Assembly (NCBI RefSeq): GCF_014840935.1
Contig: NZ_CP062005.1
Span: forward strand, 1,426,001-1,490,000
Reading direction: 5' to 3'
Source: Halomonas sp. YLGW01
GTDB taxonomy: Bacteria; Pseudomonadota; Gammaproteobacteria; Pseudomonadales; Halomonadaceae
Length of the DNA stretch: 64,000 bases
Part shown: positions 1 to 10,665 of the stretch, in pieces
Position numbering within the stretch: position 1 is the first letter of the stretch
Layout: every line of letters begins with the position of its first letter
Position numbers and translations under genes: made by a program
The notes under the pieces: generated by a model
Seen by the model: the letters and a program-made list of their open reading frames with translations, nothing else
Told to the model about the DNA's origin: nothing
Databases searched by the model: none

Positions 1-42
1 GGGAGCAGGATGTCGGGGGTTCGAATCCCTCCATCCCGACCA
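1..42 (+). tRNA. tRNA-Pro (NGG), 3' part only
   Basis: The window opens inside the anticodon loop. The visible part begins with the last two anticodon bases GG, then the 3' half of the anticodon stem, a 5-nt variable loop, a T arm with the TTCGAAT loop, an acceptor strand CATCCCG, discriminator A and encoded CCA. The C1:G72 type end followed by ACCA and the NGG anticodon fit proline. The first anticodon base is outside the window. Confidence 0.85.
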
Positions 43-113
43 CGCAACCTTTTGATTTTTCAGAAGAAAAGTTAATAAAAGGGTTGCAGGCAAGAGCCTA
101 GAGGCCGTAGAAT

Positions 114-190
114 GCGCCCATAGCTCAACCGGATAGAGCAACGGCCTTCTAAGCCGTAGGTTGCAGGTTCGAGTCCTGCTGGGCGCGCCA
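114..190 (+). tRNA. tRNA-Arg (TCT)
   Basis: A full 77-nt cloverleaf: acceptor GCGCCCA pairs with TGGGCGC, the anticodon loop is CTTCTAA (anticodon TCT), the T loop is TTCGAGT, and CCA is encoded. It reads AGA codons. It lies between the Pro and His tRNAs, probably in one transcript. Confidence 0.97.
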
Positions 191-245
191 CTGGTATGTG
201 TAGGTGGTCGGCAGCATGGCGAGTTCCGTATAAGTAAGACGATAT

Positions 246-321
246 GGTGGATGTAGCTCAGTGGTAGAGCCCCGGATTGTGGCTCCGGTGGTCGTGGGTT
301 CGATCCCCATCATCCACCCCA
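246..321 (+). tRNA. tRNA-His (GTG), copy 1
   Basis: A 76-nt cloverleaf with acceptor GTGGATG/CATCCAC, anticodon GTG in the loop ATTGTGG, discriminator C and encoded CCA. The extra G at 246 opposite discriminator C is the G-1 base characteristic of tRNA-His. Confidence 0.97.
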
Positions 322-351
322 TGTCGTGTTCTTGTAGCTTGTTTAGGTAGT

Positions 352-427
352 GGTGGATGTAGCTCAGTGGTAGAGCCCCGGATTGTGGCTCCGGTGGTCG
401 TGGGTTCGATCCCCATCATCCACCCCA
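352..427 (+). tRNA. tRNA-His (GTG), copy 2
   Basis: Identical over its whole length to the copy at 246-321, 30 bp downstream of it, again with G-1, anticodon GTG and CCA. The pair looks like a tandem duplication. Pseudomonads carry a comparable Pro-Arg-His cluster upstream of tig. Confidence 0.97.
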
Positions 428-723
428 TTACCTTTCCCTTCTATTTATCTCCAAATGCATCTTGATTCTACGATTCGCGACCCATGGTCTCGAGTCCCTT
501 TGTCGTGTCCGTTCCTTGTGTCTGTGGTCTGGCCTTCCCGGCGTTGTCTTCTCGACGCTGTATGCCAGCTATCTAAGGTTTTTGCTTCAGGCCCCTTGTA
601 ACCAGGTGCGACGCCCCCATAGTCATGGCAATCGCGCTTGCCAGCGTGCATCGGGGTTCTTAGAATTGATCCCCTTTGACCATTCAACGCTTTTTCGAAC
701 GCCCCAGTGGTAGAGGACTATTC
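428..723 (+). other. Gap between tRNA cluster and tig
   Basis: No gene is supported here; the short open frames lack plausible starts and any recognisable product. No U-tract terminator is visible after the last tRNA. A TTGACC at 676-681 could be a -35 element for tig, but I see no convincing -10 behind it. Confidence 0.4.
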
Positions 724-2082
724 ATGCAAGTTTCCGTCGAAACGACCTCCCAGATCGAACGTCGCGTCAAGGTTCAGGTACCGGCGGCCGAGATCGATCA
801 GGCCGTCGAGGCTCGCCTCAAGGACACCGCCAAGAATGCTCGCCTGAACGGCTTCCGCCCGGGCAAGGTGCCCATGGCCGTGGTCCGTCAGCGTTACGGG
901 AAGGATGCGCGTAATGAAGTGGTGGGCGAGGTGATGCGTGAACGTTACGTTCAGGCCATCACGCAGGAAAACCTCAACCCGGCGGGCTACCCGCAGATCG
1001 AGCCGACCGTGAACGAAAGCGGTCAGGATCTCGAGTTTGTGGCTACCCTGGAAATCTATCCGGAAGTCGAGCTGGCGAGCATCGAAGGCACCGAAGTCGA
1101 GCGTCCGGTGGTCGAAGTGACCGACGCCGACGTCGAGCAGATGATCGAGACCCTGCGCAAGCAGAACGCTAGCTGGGCCGAAGTCGAGCGTGCCGCCGAA
1201 GACGGCGATCAGGTCACCCTCGACTTCCAGGGCTTCCTGGGCGACGAGCCGTTCGAAGGCGGCAGCGCCGAGAACCATGATCTGGTGATCGGTTCCGGCA
1301 GCTTCATCCCGGGCTTCGAAGAGCAGTTGGTTGGCGTCAAGGCCGGTGATGAGACCGAGATCAAGGTGACCTTCCCGGAAGACTACCAGGCCGAGAACCT
1401 GGCCGGTCAGGATGCGACCTTCAAGGTCAAGGTCCACAAGATCAGCGCCCAGGAGCTGCCGGCGATCGATGAGGCCTTCATCCAGCAGTTTGGTGTTGAA
1501 GGTGGTGATGTCGATACCTTCCATGCCGAGATCAAGAAGAACATGACCCGTGAAGCCGGTCAGGCCGTCGACAACCGCGTCAAGCAGCAGGTGCTGGACG
1601 CGCTGAAGAAGGCTAACGACATTCCGGCGCCGCAGGCCCTGGTTCAGCAGGAAACCGACGCCCTCAAGCGTCAGGCTGCGCAGCAGTTCGGTCTGGGTGA
1701 GGACTTCGACGTCTCCCAGCTGCCCAACGAGCTGTTCGCCGAGCAGGCCAAGAGCCGCGTCCAGGTCGGTCTGCTGCTGGCCGAGGTGATCAAGGTCCAT
1801 GAGGCCGACGCCTCCGATGACGAGATCAAGGCCAAGGTCGAAGAGCTGTCTCAGCAGTATCAGGATCCGCAGCAGGTGATCGATTACTACATGAGCAACG
1901 ACCAGCTCAAGAATCAGCTGAAGTCGTCGATCCTCGAGGAGAAGGCCGTCGCGGTGCTGCTCGAGCAGGCCACCGTGAAGGACGTCGAGATGTCCTACGA
2001 GGAGGCGCTGCAGGCGGCCCAGCAGCAGGCCGAAGCCGATGAGGAAGCGACCAGCGAAGAAGAGGATGACGCCAAGGCGTGA
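724..2082 (+). CDS. tig: Trigger factor, ribosome-associated chaperone and prolyl isomerase
   Basis: Trigger factor binds ribosomal protein L23 at the exit tunnel, shields nascent chains and has FKBP-type peptidyl-prolyl isomerase activity. The 452-residue protein has the usual three parts: an N-terminal ribosome-binding domain (about 1-115) with the signature GFRPGKVP, an FKBP domain (about 150-245, with GDQVTLDFQGFLG and GFEEQLVG), and a helical C-terminal chaperone domain ending in an acidic tail. The ATG at 724 was chosen because AGAGGA lies 6 nt before it and the protein then starts MQVSVETTS as in the family; an in-frame start at 676 would add 16 unrelated residues. It heads the tig-clpP-clpX-lon protein quality-control block. 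Confidence 0.97.
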   Translation: MQVSVETTSQIERRVKVQVPAAEIDQAVEARLKDTAKNARLNGFRPGKVPMAVVRQRYGKDARNEVVGEVMRERYVQAITQENLNPAGYPQIEPTVNESGQDLEFVATLEIYPEVELASIEGTEVERPVVEVTDADVEQMIETLRKQNASWAEVERAAEDGDQVTLDFQGFLGDEPFEGGSAENHDLVIGSGSFIPGFEEQLVGVKAGDETEIKVTFPEDYQAENLAGQDATFKVKVHKISAQELPAIDEAFIQQFGVEGGDVDTFHAEIKKNMTREAGQAVDNRVKQQVLDALKKANDIPAPQALVQQETDALKRQAAQQFGLGEDFDVSQLPNELFAEQAKSRVQVGLLLAEVIKVHEADASDDEIKAKVEELSQQYQDPQQVIDYYMSNDQLKNQLKSSILEEKAVAVLLEQATVKDVEMSYEEALQAAQQQAEADEEATSEEEDDAKA

Positions 2083-2100
2083 TCGTCGACAGCAGGCGTT

Positions 2101-2170
2101 GGCAGCCCGGCTTCGGCTGAGCTGCCGATCATGCTTTACTGTCTCCATGCCCCCGCGCCTGCGGGGGCAT
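2101..2170 (+). terminator. Two hairpins between tig and clpP
   Basis: GGCAGC (2101-2106) can pair with GCTGCC (2121-2126). A perfect 10-bp stem ATGCCCCCGC/GCGGGGGCAT with a 4-nt loop lies at 2147-2170. No U-tract follows either, so they may attenuate or stabilise RNA rather than terminate fully. Confidence 0.5.
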
Positions 2171-2201
2171 CATCCAGTCATCGGATTAAGGACGTCACAC
2201 T

Positions 2202-2822
2202 ATGGGCAACGAGTTCGATATTCAAAACGCTGGCGGCCTGGTGCCGATGGTGGTCGAGCAGAGCGCACGCGGTGAGCGCTCCTACGACATCTACTCGCGC
2301 CTGCTCAAGGAGCGTGTGATCTTCCTGGTGGGACCGGTGGAAGACTACATGGCCAACCTGGTGGTGGCACAGCTGCTGTTCCTGGAGTCCGAGAACCCGG
2401 ACAAGGACATCCATCTGTACATCAACTCGCCGGGCGGGTCGGTCACTGCTGGCATGTCGATCTACGACACCATGCAGTTCATCAAGCCGGATGTCTCCAC
2501 CGTCTGCATCGGTCAGGCGGCGAGCATGGGTGCGCTGCTGCTGGCCGGTGGTGCCGCGGGCAAGCGCTATTGCCTGCCGAACTCGCGCATGATGATCCAC
2601 CAGCCCCTCGGTGGCTATCAGGGCCAGGCCTCGGATATCGAGATCCATACCAAGGAGATTCTCAGTATCCGCCAGCGCCTGAACCAGATCCTGGCCGACC
2701 ACACTGGTCAGGATTTCGAGACCATCGCCAAGGACACCGATCGTGATAACTTCATGAACGGTGCGCAGGCCGCGGAATACGGTCTCATCGATGCCATGCT
2801 GGAGAAACGCCCGGCATCCTGA
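2202..2822 (+). CDS. clpP: ATP-dependent Clp protease proteolytic subunit
   Basis: ClpP forms a 14-subunit serine peptidase barrel in the cytoplasm and degrades proteins fed to it by ClpX or ClpA. The 206-residue protein carries the nucleophile Ser108 in [11 protein letters not shown], His133 in MMIHQPLGG and the catalytic Asp in the DTDRDNF stretch near residue 178. Its length matches the family. The ATG at 2202 follows TAAGGA with a 9-nt gap. It sits 76 bp upstream of clpX, its partner ATPase, so the two are probably co-transcribed. Confidence 0.98.
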   Translation: MGNEFDIQNAGGLVPMVVEQSARGERSYDIYSRLLKERVIFLVGPVEDYMANLVVAQLLFLESENPDKDIHLYINSPGGSVTAGMSIYDTMQFIKPDVSTVCIGQAASMGALLLAGGAAGKRYCLPNSRMMIHQPLGGYQGQASDIEIHTKEILSIRQRLNQILADHTGQDFETIAKDTDRDNFMNGAQAAEYGLIDAMLEKRPAS

Positions 2823-2898
2823 TAGCGTGGAAATCATCCCCAGCCACGATATGCAACTCCGGCGGCCGACAGGTCGCCGTCCGTAGAGAGGTACGCAA

Positions 2899-4179
<1,281 letters not shown>

Positions 4180-4199
4180 GGCCGCTCCCCTCCGGAGCA

Positions 4200-4226
4200 G
4201 GGGCCGCAGATGCGGCCCCTTTTTTT
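4200..4226 (+). terminator. Rho-independent terminator after clpX
   Basis: The stem GGGGCCGCA/TGCGGCCCC is followed directly by seven T. It separates the clpPX transcript from lon. Confidence 0.92.
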
Positions 4227-4323
4227 CGTGCTCCAGGCCCCGGCAGGCCGTGGCGATCCTTGCAAAGCGCCTCCGCTGCCCCCATCACCTGTTTAATCAT
4301 TCGAGCATTGAGGAACGTCTGCG

Positions 4324-6732
4324 ATGCAGCAGAACGCCGAACAGACCCAGAGTCTGCCCCTATTGCCGCTTCGCGATGTGGTGGTTTACCCGCAGATGGT
4401 GATTCCGCTGTTCGTGGGGCGAGAAAAGTCCATTCAGGCGCTCGAGGCAGCCATGGCCGCCGACAAGCGCATCTTGCTGGTCGCCCAGCGTGAGGCCGGC
4501 CAGGACGAGCCCGATACCAGCGATCTGTTCTCGGTCGGCACCGTGGCCGAGATCATGCAGCTGCTGAAGCTGCCCGATGGCACCGTCAAGGTGTTGATCG
4601 AGGGCGCCGCCCGGGCCGATGTCGGCGACATTGCCGTGGTCGACGAGGGCTACAGCCGCGCCGAGGTGATCCTGCGCGAGAGTGAGCCGCTCACCGAGCG
4701 GGAGCAGGAGTCGCTGGTGCGCGTGCTGCTCAACCAGTTCGAGCAGTACGTCAAGCTGTCCAAGAAGGTCCCCAATGAGGTGCTCAACTCCCTGTCCGGG
4801 ATCGAGGACCCCAGTCGCCTGGTGGATACCATCTGCGCCCACCTGTCGCTGAAGATCGGCGACAAGCAGCAGCTGCTCGAGATGGATCGGGTGCGCGATC
4901 GTATCGAACACCTGATGGCGCTGATCGAATCCGAGATCGATCTGCTGCAGGTCGAGAAGCGCATCCGGTCGCGGGTCAAGGACCAGATGGAGAAGTCGCA
5001 GCGCGAGTACTATCTCAACGAGCAGATGAAGGCCATCCAGAAAGAGATGGGCGAGCTCGACAATGTGCCCAATGAGGCCGAGAAGTACGAGCAGGCGATC
5101 GAAGAATCCGGCATGCCCGAGGAGGCCCGGGAGAAGGCCACTCAGGAGCTCAGCAAGCTGAAGATGATGGCGCCGACCTCTGCCGAGGCGACGGTCGTGC
5201 GTTCTTACCTCGACTGGCTGATCGCGGTGCCCTGGAAGAAGCGCACCCGGGTCAAGCACGACCTGCTGCGGGCCCAGAAGGTCCTCGACGAGGATCATTA
5301 CGGTCTCGAGGAGGTCAAGGAGCGCATCCTCGAATATCTGGCTGTTCAGAAACGGGTCAAGAAGCTCAAGGGCCCGGTGCTGTGCCTGGTCGGCCCGCCC
5401 GGGGTGGGCAAGACCTCGCTTGGGCAGTCGATCGCCCGGGCGACCAACCGCAAGTACGTGCGCCTGGCGCTTGGCGGGGTGCGCGACGAGTCCGAGATCC
5501 GGGGGCATCGCCGCACCTATATCGGTTCGCTGCCCGGCAAGGTGGTGCAGCGCATGAGCAAGGCCGGGGTCAAGAACCCGCTGTTCCTGCTCGATGAGGT
5601 CGACAAGATCGGCATGGATCATCGCGGCGATCCGTCCTCTGCGCTGCTCGAGGTGCTGGACCCGGAACAGAACGACAAGTTCAGCGATCACTATCTCGAG
5701 CTTGATTACGATCTGTCCGAGACCATGTTCATCTGTACGGCCAACTCGATGAACATCCCCGGTCCGTTGATGGATCGGATGGAGATCATTCGTCTGCCGG
5801 GCTACACCGAAGACGAGAAGCTGGCGATTGCCAAGCGCTACCTGATCCCCAAGCAGCTCAAGGCCAATGGCCTCAAGGACGACGAGCTGACCTTCGACGA
5901 TGACGCCGTGCTCGAGCTGATCCGCTACTACACTCGCGAGGCGGGGGTGCGTGAGCTGGAGCGCCAGGTCGCGAAGGTCTGCCGCAAGGTATTGCGCGAA
6001 CGCATCGAGGCCCAGGGCAAGGAGGGTGCTCAGGCACCTCAGCGCCTCGGCGCCGAGGAGATCGAGCGTCACGCTGGCGTGCGTCGTTACAGCTATGGGC
6101 TGGCGGATCAGGAAGATCAGGTCGGGCGCGTCACCGGGCTTGCCTGGACGTCGGTGGGCGGTGAGCTTTTGACCATCGAGTCGGTGCTGACGCCGGGCAA
6201 GGGGCGGATCAACAAGACCGGTTCGCTCGGGGATGTGATGAAGGAGTCGGTGAGCGCCGCCCAGACCGTGGTGCGGGCGCGTGCCGAGGCGCTGGGCATC
6301 GACCCCGAGCGCTTCGAGAAGGAAGACCTGCATATCCACGTCCCCGAGGGCGCCACCCCGAAGGATGGTCCCAGTGCCGGCATTGCCATGGTCACGGCCA
6401 TGGTCTCCGCCTTTACCCATCGCCCGGTGCGCTGCGAGGTGGCGATGACCGGCGAGGTCAACCTGCGCGGCGAAGTGATGCCGATCGGCGGGCTCAAGGA
6501 GAAATTGCTGGCCGCCAGGCGCGGTGGTATAAAGACGGTGCTTATTCCAGAGGAAAATCGGCGCGACCTCAAAGAGGTGCCGGACAATATCAAGGAAGCA
6601 TTGGACATTCGTCCTGTGCGCTGGATTGATGAGGTGCTCGAGGTTGCTCTCGCCGAAAAGTCCACTCTTGAATCTGATGAAAATCGCAAGGATGACTCGG
6701 CCTCATCCCAGACGATGATCAGTACTCACTAA
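4324..6732 (+). CDS. lon: Lon ATP-dependent serine protease
   Basis: Lon is a cytoplasmic homohexameric AAA+ protease that removes misfolded and some regulatory proteins. The 802-residue chain has the LON substrate-binding domain (about 12-205), a coiled region, the AAA+ module with Walker [10 protein letters not shown] (nt about 5394-5420), and a C-terminal protease domain with the Ser-Lys dyad Ser684 (in DGPSAGIAM) and Lys727 (in GGLKEK), spaced as in E. coli Lon. GAGGA at 4310-4314 supports the ATG at 4324. It follows the clpX terminator, so it has its own promoter in 4227-4323, but I cannot name a clear sigma-32 site. Confidence 0.98.
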   Translation: MQQNAEQTQSLPLLPLRDVVVYPQMVIPLFVGREKSIQALEAAMAADKRILLVAQREAGQDEPDTSDLFSVGTVAEIMQLLKLPDGTVKVLIEGAARADVGDIAVVDEGYSRAEVILRESEPLTEREQESLVRVLLNQFEQYVKLSKKVPNEVLNSLSGIEDPSRLVDTICAHLSLKIGDKQQLLEMDRVRDRIEHLMALIESEIDLLQVEKRIRSRVKDQMEKSQREYYLNEQMKAIQKEMGELDNVPNEAEKYEQAIEESGMPEEAREKATQELSKLKMMAPTSAEATVVRSYLDWLIAVPWKKRTRVKHDLLRAQKVLDEDHYGLEEVKERILEYLAVQKRVKKLKGPVLCLVGPPGVGKTSLGQSIARATNRKYVRLALGGVRDESEIRGHRRTYIGSLPGKVVQRMSKAGVKNPLFLLDEVDKIGMDHRGDPSSALLEVLDPEQNDKFSDHYLELDYDLSETMFICTANSMNIPGPLMDRMEIIRLPGYTEDEKLAIAKRYLIPKQLKANGLKDDELTFDDDAVLELIRYYTREAGVRELERQVAKVCRKVLRERIEAQGKEGAQAPQRLGAEEIERHAGVRRYSYGLADQEDQVGRVTGLAWTSVGGELLTIESVLTPGKGRINKTGSLGDVMKESVSAAQTVVRARAEALGIDPERFEKEDLHIHVPEGATPKDGPSAGIAMVTAMVSAFTHRPVRCEVAMTGEVNLRGEVMPIGGLKEKLLAARRGGIKTVLIPEENRRDLKEVPDNIKEALDIRPVRWIDEVLEVALAEKSTLESDENRKDDSASSQTMISTH

Positions 6733-6743
6733 GAGGAATTTTA

Positions 6744-6777
6744 CCACCATGCCAAGGCAAAAACCTCGGCATGGTGG
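6744..6777 (+). terminator. Long hairpin between lon and hupB
   Basis: CCACCATGCC (6744-6753) pairs perfectly with GGCATGGTGG (6768-6777), and AGG/CCT extends the stem past one mismatch. There is no U-tract, so it may be a weak or Rho-assisted terminator. Confidence 0.6.
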
Positions 6778-6797
6778 GGCTTGGGGCCAATAGTTGC

Positions 6798-6836
6798 TTG
6801 ACGATCTTATGTGGCATTGCTATAAATTACGCTTTG
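6798..6836 (+). promoter_or_regulatory. Probable hupB promoter region
   Basis: An extended -10 element TGCTATAAA (6828-6836) lies 72 bp before the hupB start. TTGACG at 6798-6803 resembles a -35 box, but the 27-bp spacing is too long for the two to work together, so the -10 with its TG extension is the part I trust. Confidence 0.5.
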
Positions 6837-6907
6837 CTGTGATCGAGAAAGTCGCCTCAAGATAGCGCCGATTTCCAGTAATTTCTGAAACAGTCAAGGG
6901 GTGAAGT

Positions 6908-7180
6908 GTGAACAAATCCGAGCTGATCGAAGCCATTGCCGCGTCTGCCGACATTCCCAAGGCGGCTGCCAGCCGTGCGCTCGACGCTATGGTCGATAGC
7001 GTTACTGAAAGCCTGAAGCAGGGTGATTCCGTCTCACTGGTAGGGTTTGGCACCTTCTCCATCAAGGAGCGTGCCGCGCGCACCGGCCGTAACCCGCAGA
7101 CCGGTCAGCCGATCGAAATCAGCGCCGCCAAGGTGCCCAGCTTCAAGGCCGGCAAGGCGCTCAAGGATTCCGTCAACTGA
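6908..7180 (+). CDS. hupB: DNA-binding protein HU, beta type
   Basis: HU is a small dimeric nucleoid protein that bends DNA with little sequence preference. The 90-residue protein starts [11 protein letters not shown] and contains the conserved core [21 protein letters not shown], the arm that enters the minor groove. The start is GTG at 6908, with an AGGGG Shine-Dalgarno stretch about 5 nt upstream; no ATG is available at the expected position. The lon-hupB-ppiD order is the usual gammaproteobacterial one, with terminators on both sides here suggesting a monocistronic unit. Confidence 0.97.
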   Translation: MNKSELIEAIAASADIPKAAASRALDAMVDSVTESLKQGDSVSLVGFGTFSIKERAARTGRNPQTGQPIEISAAKVPSFKAGKALKDSVN

Positions 7181-7221
7181 GACGCCTGGCTCAGCCTGGT
7201 GGACCGACGGTCCTCTGATCT

Positions 7222-7249
7222 GGCGCATCGCTTAGCGGTGCGCCTTTTT
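7222..7249 (+). terminator. Rho-independent terminator after hupB
   Basis: A 10-bp stem GGCGCATCGC/GCGGTGCGCC (one G-T wobble) with a TTA loop is followed by five T. Confidence 0.9.
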
Positions 7250-7283
7250 ATTGGGCGTCAGTCCGGGTTTGCCTGATGAGCGG

Positions 7284-7314
7284 TTGCTCCCGGCCCGCAT
7301 CGGGCGCATATAAT
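7284..7314 (+). promoter_or_regulatory. Probable sigma-70 promoter of ppiD
   Basis: A perfect TATAAT (7309-7314) lies 40 bp before the ppiD start. The best -35 is TTGCTC (7284-7289) with 19-bp spacing. Confidence 0.5.
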
Positions 7315-7354
7315 ACATCGTTTTTTCTCTGCCAATCTCCAGCCGAGGCCAGTA

Positions 7355-9175
7355 ATGCTGCAACGTATTCGGGACCGCTCCACCAGCTGGGGCGCCAAGA
7401 TCATCATCGGCGCGGTGATCGCGACCATGGCCCTGTTCGGGGTCGACTCCCTGATCGGCCTGTTGTCATCCGGTGGGGATGATGTCGCCACCGTCAACGG
7501 GCAGTCCATCACCCGCCAACAGGTCGAACTGCAGGTGCAGCGGGCGATCCGCAGCGGCCAGGTGCCGCCGGAGCAGGAGCGCCAGCTGCGTGGCGAGGTG
7601 CTGGATCAGTTGATCAGCACGGCCTTGCTGGATCAATACGTCGAAGAGGGGGGGCTGCATCTCTCCGACAATCAGCTCGACGAGCTGATCGTGTCGCTGC
7701 CCGAGTTCCAGGATCAGAACGGTCGCTTCTCGAGCGAGCTGTTCAAGAACCGCCTGGCCAGCGCCGGTTACACGCCGCTGGCCTTCCGTGCCCAGCTGCG
7801 GGATGACATGCAGCGCCAGCAGCTGCAGCAGGGGCTCTCTGCCGGCGAGTTCATGCTGGACGACGAACAGCAGCGACTGGCGGCGCTGCAGAATCAGACG
7901 CGCCGCTATCGCTATCGGCTGCTCGAGGCCTCCGATCTCGAGGCGATGCCCGAGGTCAGCGAGGCGGATCTGAACACCTACTATCAGGAGCATCGCGACA
8001 ATTATCGGCGTCCGGAGCAGGTGAAGCTGGCCTATCTGGTGCTCGACCGTCGCGAGCTCGCCGACGAGGTGGAGGTCGACGAGGCCGATCTGCGCGACCT
8101 TTACGAGCAGCGCGCCAGCGATGCCGAGCGTCGTGTCTCGCATATCATGGTCACCTTCGGTGATCAGCGCACCCGCGAGGACGCCGTGGCGCGCCTCGAG
8201 GATGTGCGCGAGCGGCTGGCAGGCGGCGAGTCGTTTGCTGCCCTGGCGGCAGAGGTCTCCGAGGATGGCTCGACCAGCGGCAGCGGCGGTGACCTGGGGG
8301 TGATCAGCCGGGGCTTCTTCGGGGAAGCCTTCGAGGACGCGGCCTTCTCCCTCGACGAGGGGCAGGTCTCCGAGATCGTCGAAACCGACAATGGCCTGCA
8401 CCTGGTCGAGGTCACCGAGATCGAGATCCCGGCCTTCGAGGAGCTGCGTGATGAGCTTCGCCAGCAGGCGGCGCTGGCCGGCGTGGATGATATCTTCAAT
8501 CAGCGGGCGCAGCAGTTGATCGATGAGAGCTTCGCTGCCGATGACCTGGCGAGCATCGCCGAGGATATCGGTGTCGAGCTCAAGACCAGCGATTGGGTGT
8601 CCGCCAACGGCGCCACGGGCGAGCTTGCCGAGCCCGGGGTGATGGACGCCGCTTTCAGTGCTGACGTGCTTGAGGAAGGCTTCAACAGCGAGGTCCTCGA
8701 GCTCGACGAGGATCGCCGACTGGTGCTGCGGGTGCGCGAGCACCGCCCGTCGACCACCCTGGCGCTGGACGAGGTTCGCGAGCGGGTGAGCGAGGCGGTC
8801 CGTCAGCGCAAGGTACAGGAGGCGCTGGTGACGCTTGCCGAGACTCGCGTGGCCGCCCTGCGTGATGGCACGGCAACGGCCGATGACTGGCAGCGGGTCG
8901 AGTCTGCGACGCGTCAGAGCGGGGGCGAGGCCCCGGCAGCGGTCAATGCGCTGGCCTTCCGGTTGCCGCACCCCGAGGGCGAAGTCCCGGTGTATGGCCA
9001 GACCGCGACCCAGAATGGCGTGGCCCTGGTCACACTGCTGGATGTCCAGGCGGGCGACGTGACCGATGCCGCCGGCTCCCAGGTAGCGCAACTGGTCGAG
9101 CGCCTGCGGGCCCAGTCCGCGGTGAGCGGCTTGCGCGAACAGCTGCGCAGCGACGCCGAGATCGAGCGCTTCTAG
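7355..9175 (+). CDS. ppiD: Periplasmic folding chaperone PpiD (SurA-like, parvulin domain)
   Basis: PpiD is anchored in the inner membrane near the Sec translocon and helps proteins emerging into the periplasm. The 606-residue protein has a short cytoplasmic N-terminus, one membrane segment (about 15-37), a SurA-type helical chaperone region, one PPIC-type parvulin domain (about 259-355, with SHIMVTF and GGDLGVISRG) and a long helical C-terminal part. The size matches E. coli PpiD (623 residues). The ATG at 7355 is the first of the frame and directly precedes the basic/hydrophobic anchor. It is followed by its own terminator. Confidence 0.95.
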   Translation: MLQRIRDRSTSWGAKIIIGAVIATMALFGVDSLIGLLSSGGDDVATVNGQSITRQQVELQVQRAIRSGQVPPEQERQLRGEVLDQLISTALLDQYVEEGGLHLSDNQLDELIVSLPEFQDQNGRFSSELFKNRLASAGYTPLAFRAQLRDDMQRQQLQQGLSAGEFMLDDEQQRLAALQNQTRRYRYRLLEASDLEAMPEVSEADLNTYYQEHRDNYRRPEQVKLAYLVLDRRELADEVEVDEADLRDLYEQRASDAERRVSHIMVTFGDQRTREDAVARLEDVRERLAGGESFAALAAEVSEDGSTSGSGGDLGVISRGFFGEAFEDAAFSLDEGQVSEIVETDNGLHLVEVTEIEIPAFEELRDELRQQAALAGVDDIFNQRAQQLIDESFAADDLASIAEDIGVELKTSDWVSANGATGELAEPGVMDAAFSADVLEEGFNSEVLELDEDRRLVLRVREHRPSTTLALDEVRERVSEAVRQRKVQEALVTLAETRVAALRDGTATADDWQRVESATRQSGGEAPAAVNALAFRLPHPEGEVPVYGQTATQNGVALVTLLDVQAGDVTDAAGSQVAQLVERLRAQSAVSGLREQLRSDAEIERF

Positions 9176-9220
9176 CGCTCGTTGTCGGGCGAGATCGCCT
9201 GGCCCCGACACGCGGGAGAT

Positions 9221-9250
9221 AAACGCGACCCACCAGGGTCGCGTTTTTTT
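9221..9250 (+). terminator. Rho-independent terminator after ppiD
   Basis: A perfect stem AAACGCGACCC/GGGTCGCGTTT with an ACCA loop runs into a seven-T tract. It lies between two convergent genes and could act on both strands. Confidence 0.93.
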
Positions 9251-9299
9251 GTGCTGGGTGGTAGGGGATGGTTTCTTGTTCCGGAATGTCGCTTGGCGG

Positions 9300-10436
9300 T
9301 CAGGCATCGCTCGATGGTGCATCCGGGGCGCCTGCTGGTTCATCCGGCGTGAATGCCGTCGCATGAAATTCGCTGGCGGCTGCGACCTCGGCGAGGCCGA
9401 TTTCCTCGGGGGTGGGGGCCTCGCCACCGGCCAGGATCTGCAGCACGGTGTGGACGCCCTGAGACAGGGACTCCAGGTGATAGCCCCCTTCGAGCACCAG
9501 CGCGAGCCTTCCTTCGCAATGCTGATCGGCCAGCGTCTGGACGAGCTCCGTGAGGGCGGCAAATCCCTCATAGCTCACGTTCAGGCACAGATCGAGGCGG
9601 TGCGCATCGAAGCCGGCCGAGATGAGGATCAGGTCCGGTTTGAACCAGGCCGCGGCCGGGACCAGGATATCGCGAAAGGCCATCAGCATGGCCTGATCGC
9701 CGGCCCCGCCGGGCAGGGGCACGTTCACGGTGGTGCCTTCGCCGAGGCCGGCGCCGACGTCCTCCAGCTGGCCCGATCCGGGGTAGAAGGGGGCGGCGCG
9801 GTGCGTATCGAACAACATGACGTCCGGCGAGGCCCAGAAGATGTCCTGGGTGCCGTTGCCATGATGAGCGTCCCAGTCGATGATCAGTATGCGCTCCATG
9901 CCCAGTTCCTGCTGGGCATGGGCCGCCGCGACTGCCACGTTATTGTAGAAACAGAAGCCGCGGGAGCGAGCCGGTTCGGCGTGATGCCCCGGCGGGCGGC
10001 ATAGAGCGAAGGCGCTCTGGGCCCGCCCCTTGCAGACGGCTTCCACCGCCGCGATGGCGGCGCCGGCAGCGACCTCGGCGGCTTCTATGCTGCCGGGGGA
10101 CACGGCCGTTGTGTCGACATCGAGCCAGGCATGCTGGCCACGCATGCGCTCGATTTCCCTCAGGTGGGCGCTGGTGTGAACGCGCCCGAGTTGTTCTCGT
10201 GTCGCAGGCTCGGCGGTCTCGAAGCGCACACCTGGTATCGGCTCGGCTGTGAGTCGTTCGGTGATGGCCCTGAGTCGTCCGGGGTGCTCGGGGTATTTCC
10301 ACTGCACGGCGAGGCCGTTGAGGATTTCCCTGACCCGGCGATCCAGGCGCCCGGGCAGGAAGGGATCCTGGATATCGGGTTGATGGTTCAACATGCGGTC
10401 GTCACTGATCACCATCACTGAGCGGTCACCGATCAC
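9300..10436 (-). CDS. Histone-deacetylase-family zinc amidohydrolase
   Basis: Members of this arginase-deacetylase fold family remove acetyl groups from lysine or polyamines using one zinc ion. Visible motifs are the active-site His pair in RPPGHHAEP, the zinc ligands in DWDAHHGNGTQ and SAGFDAHRLD, and the EGGYHL loop, in the usual order. The likely start is GTG at 10436, which has GGAG 7 nt upstream (378 residues); an ATG at 10442 has GGAG only 1 nt away. The first 35 residues are not typical. The gene is divergent from the COG0523 GTPase. Family assignment is firm; the substrate (acetyl-lysine, acetylpolyamine or other) cannot be read from sequence. Confidence 0.9.
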   Translation of the reverse strand: MIGDRSVMVISDDRMLNHQPDIQDPFLPGRLDRRVREILNGLAVQWKYPEHPGRLRAITERLTAEPIPGVRFETAEPATREQLGRVHTSAHLREIERMRGQHAWLDVDTTAVSPGSIEAAEVAAGAAIAAVEAVCKGRAQSAFALCRPPGHHAEPARSRGFCFYNNVAVAAAHAQQELGMERILIIDWDAHHGNGTQDIFWASPDVMLFDTHRAAPFYPGSGQLEDVGAGLGEGTTVNVPLPGGAGDQAMLMAFRDILVPAAAWFKPDLILISAGFDAHRLDLCLNVSYEGFAALTELVQTLADQHCEGRLALVLEGGYHLESLSQGVHTVLQILAGGEAPTPEEIGLAEVAAASEFHATAFTPDEPAGAPDAPSSDA

Positions 10437-10623
10437 GGGCATTCTCCGTCACGTGGGGGTAGCGCCCGGCTCGGCTGGTGGGTGCGTGCCGGGGCGTTGT
10501 GTCTTCCAGTGTCGTCCTCTCCCGCGTCTCAAGCAATTCAACCCGGGTTTTGTCCAGGTTCACTGGGTCGTCCTTCGCGCACGGATATGGGGGAGGCAGG
10601 AGTGCCGTGTGAAAGGCTTTCTT

Positions 10624-10636
10624 GTTATAGTGTAAC
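10624..10636 (+). promoter_or_regulatory. Zur-box-like palindrome upstream of COG0523 GTPase
   Basis: The 13-bp palindrome GTTATAGTGTAAC (GTTA..TAAC arms) closely resembles the core of gammaproteobacterial Zur sites, which are built on GTTATAnnATAAC. It ends 29 bp before the GTG start of the GTPase gene, where a repressor would block transcription. The match is by eye to the known consensus. Confidence 0.6.
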
Positions 10637-10665
10637 GTTTATTAAGTCGTCTTCATCGAGGTCCC

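Noticed and set aside
718-2148. Long open frame (476 residues) on the minus strand across tig
   Set aside because: It is the mirror of a clear trigger factor gene in high-GC codon use; its composition is biased and no family is recognisable.
4360-6420. 686-residue minus-strand frame across lon
   Set aside because: Shadow frame of lon; no start signal and no recognisable domain.
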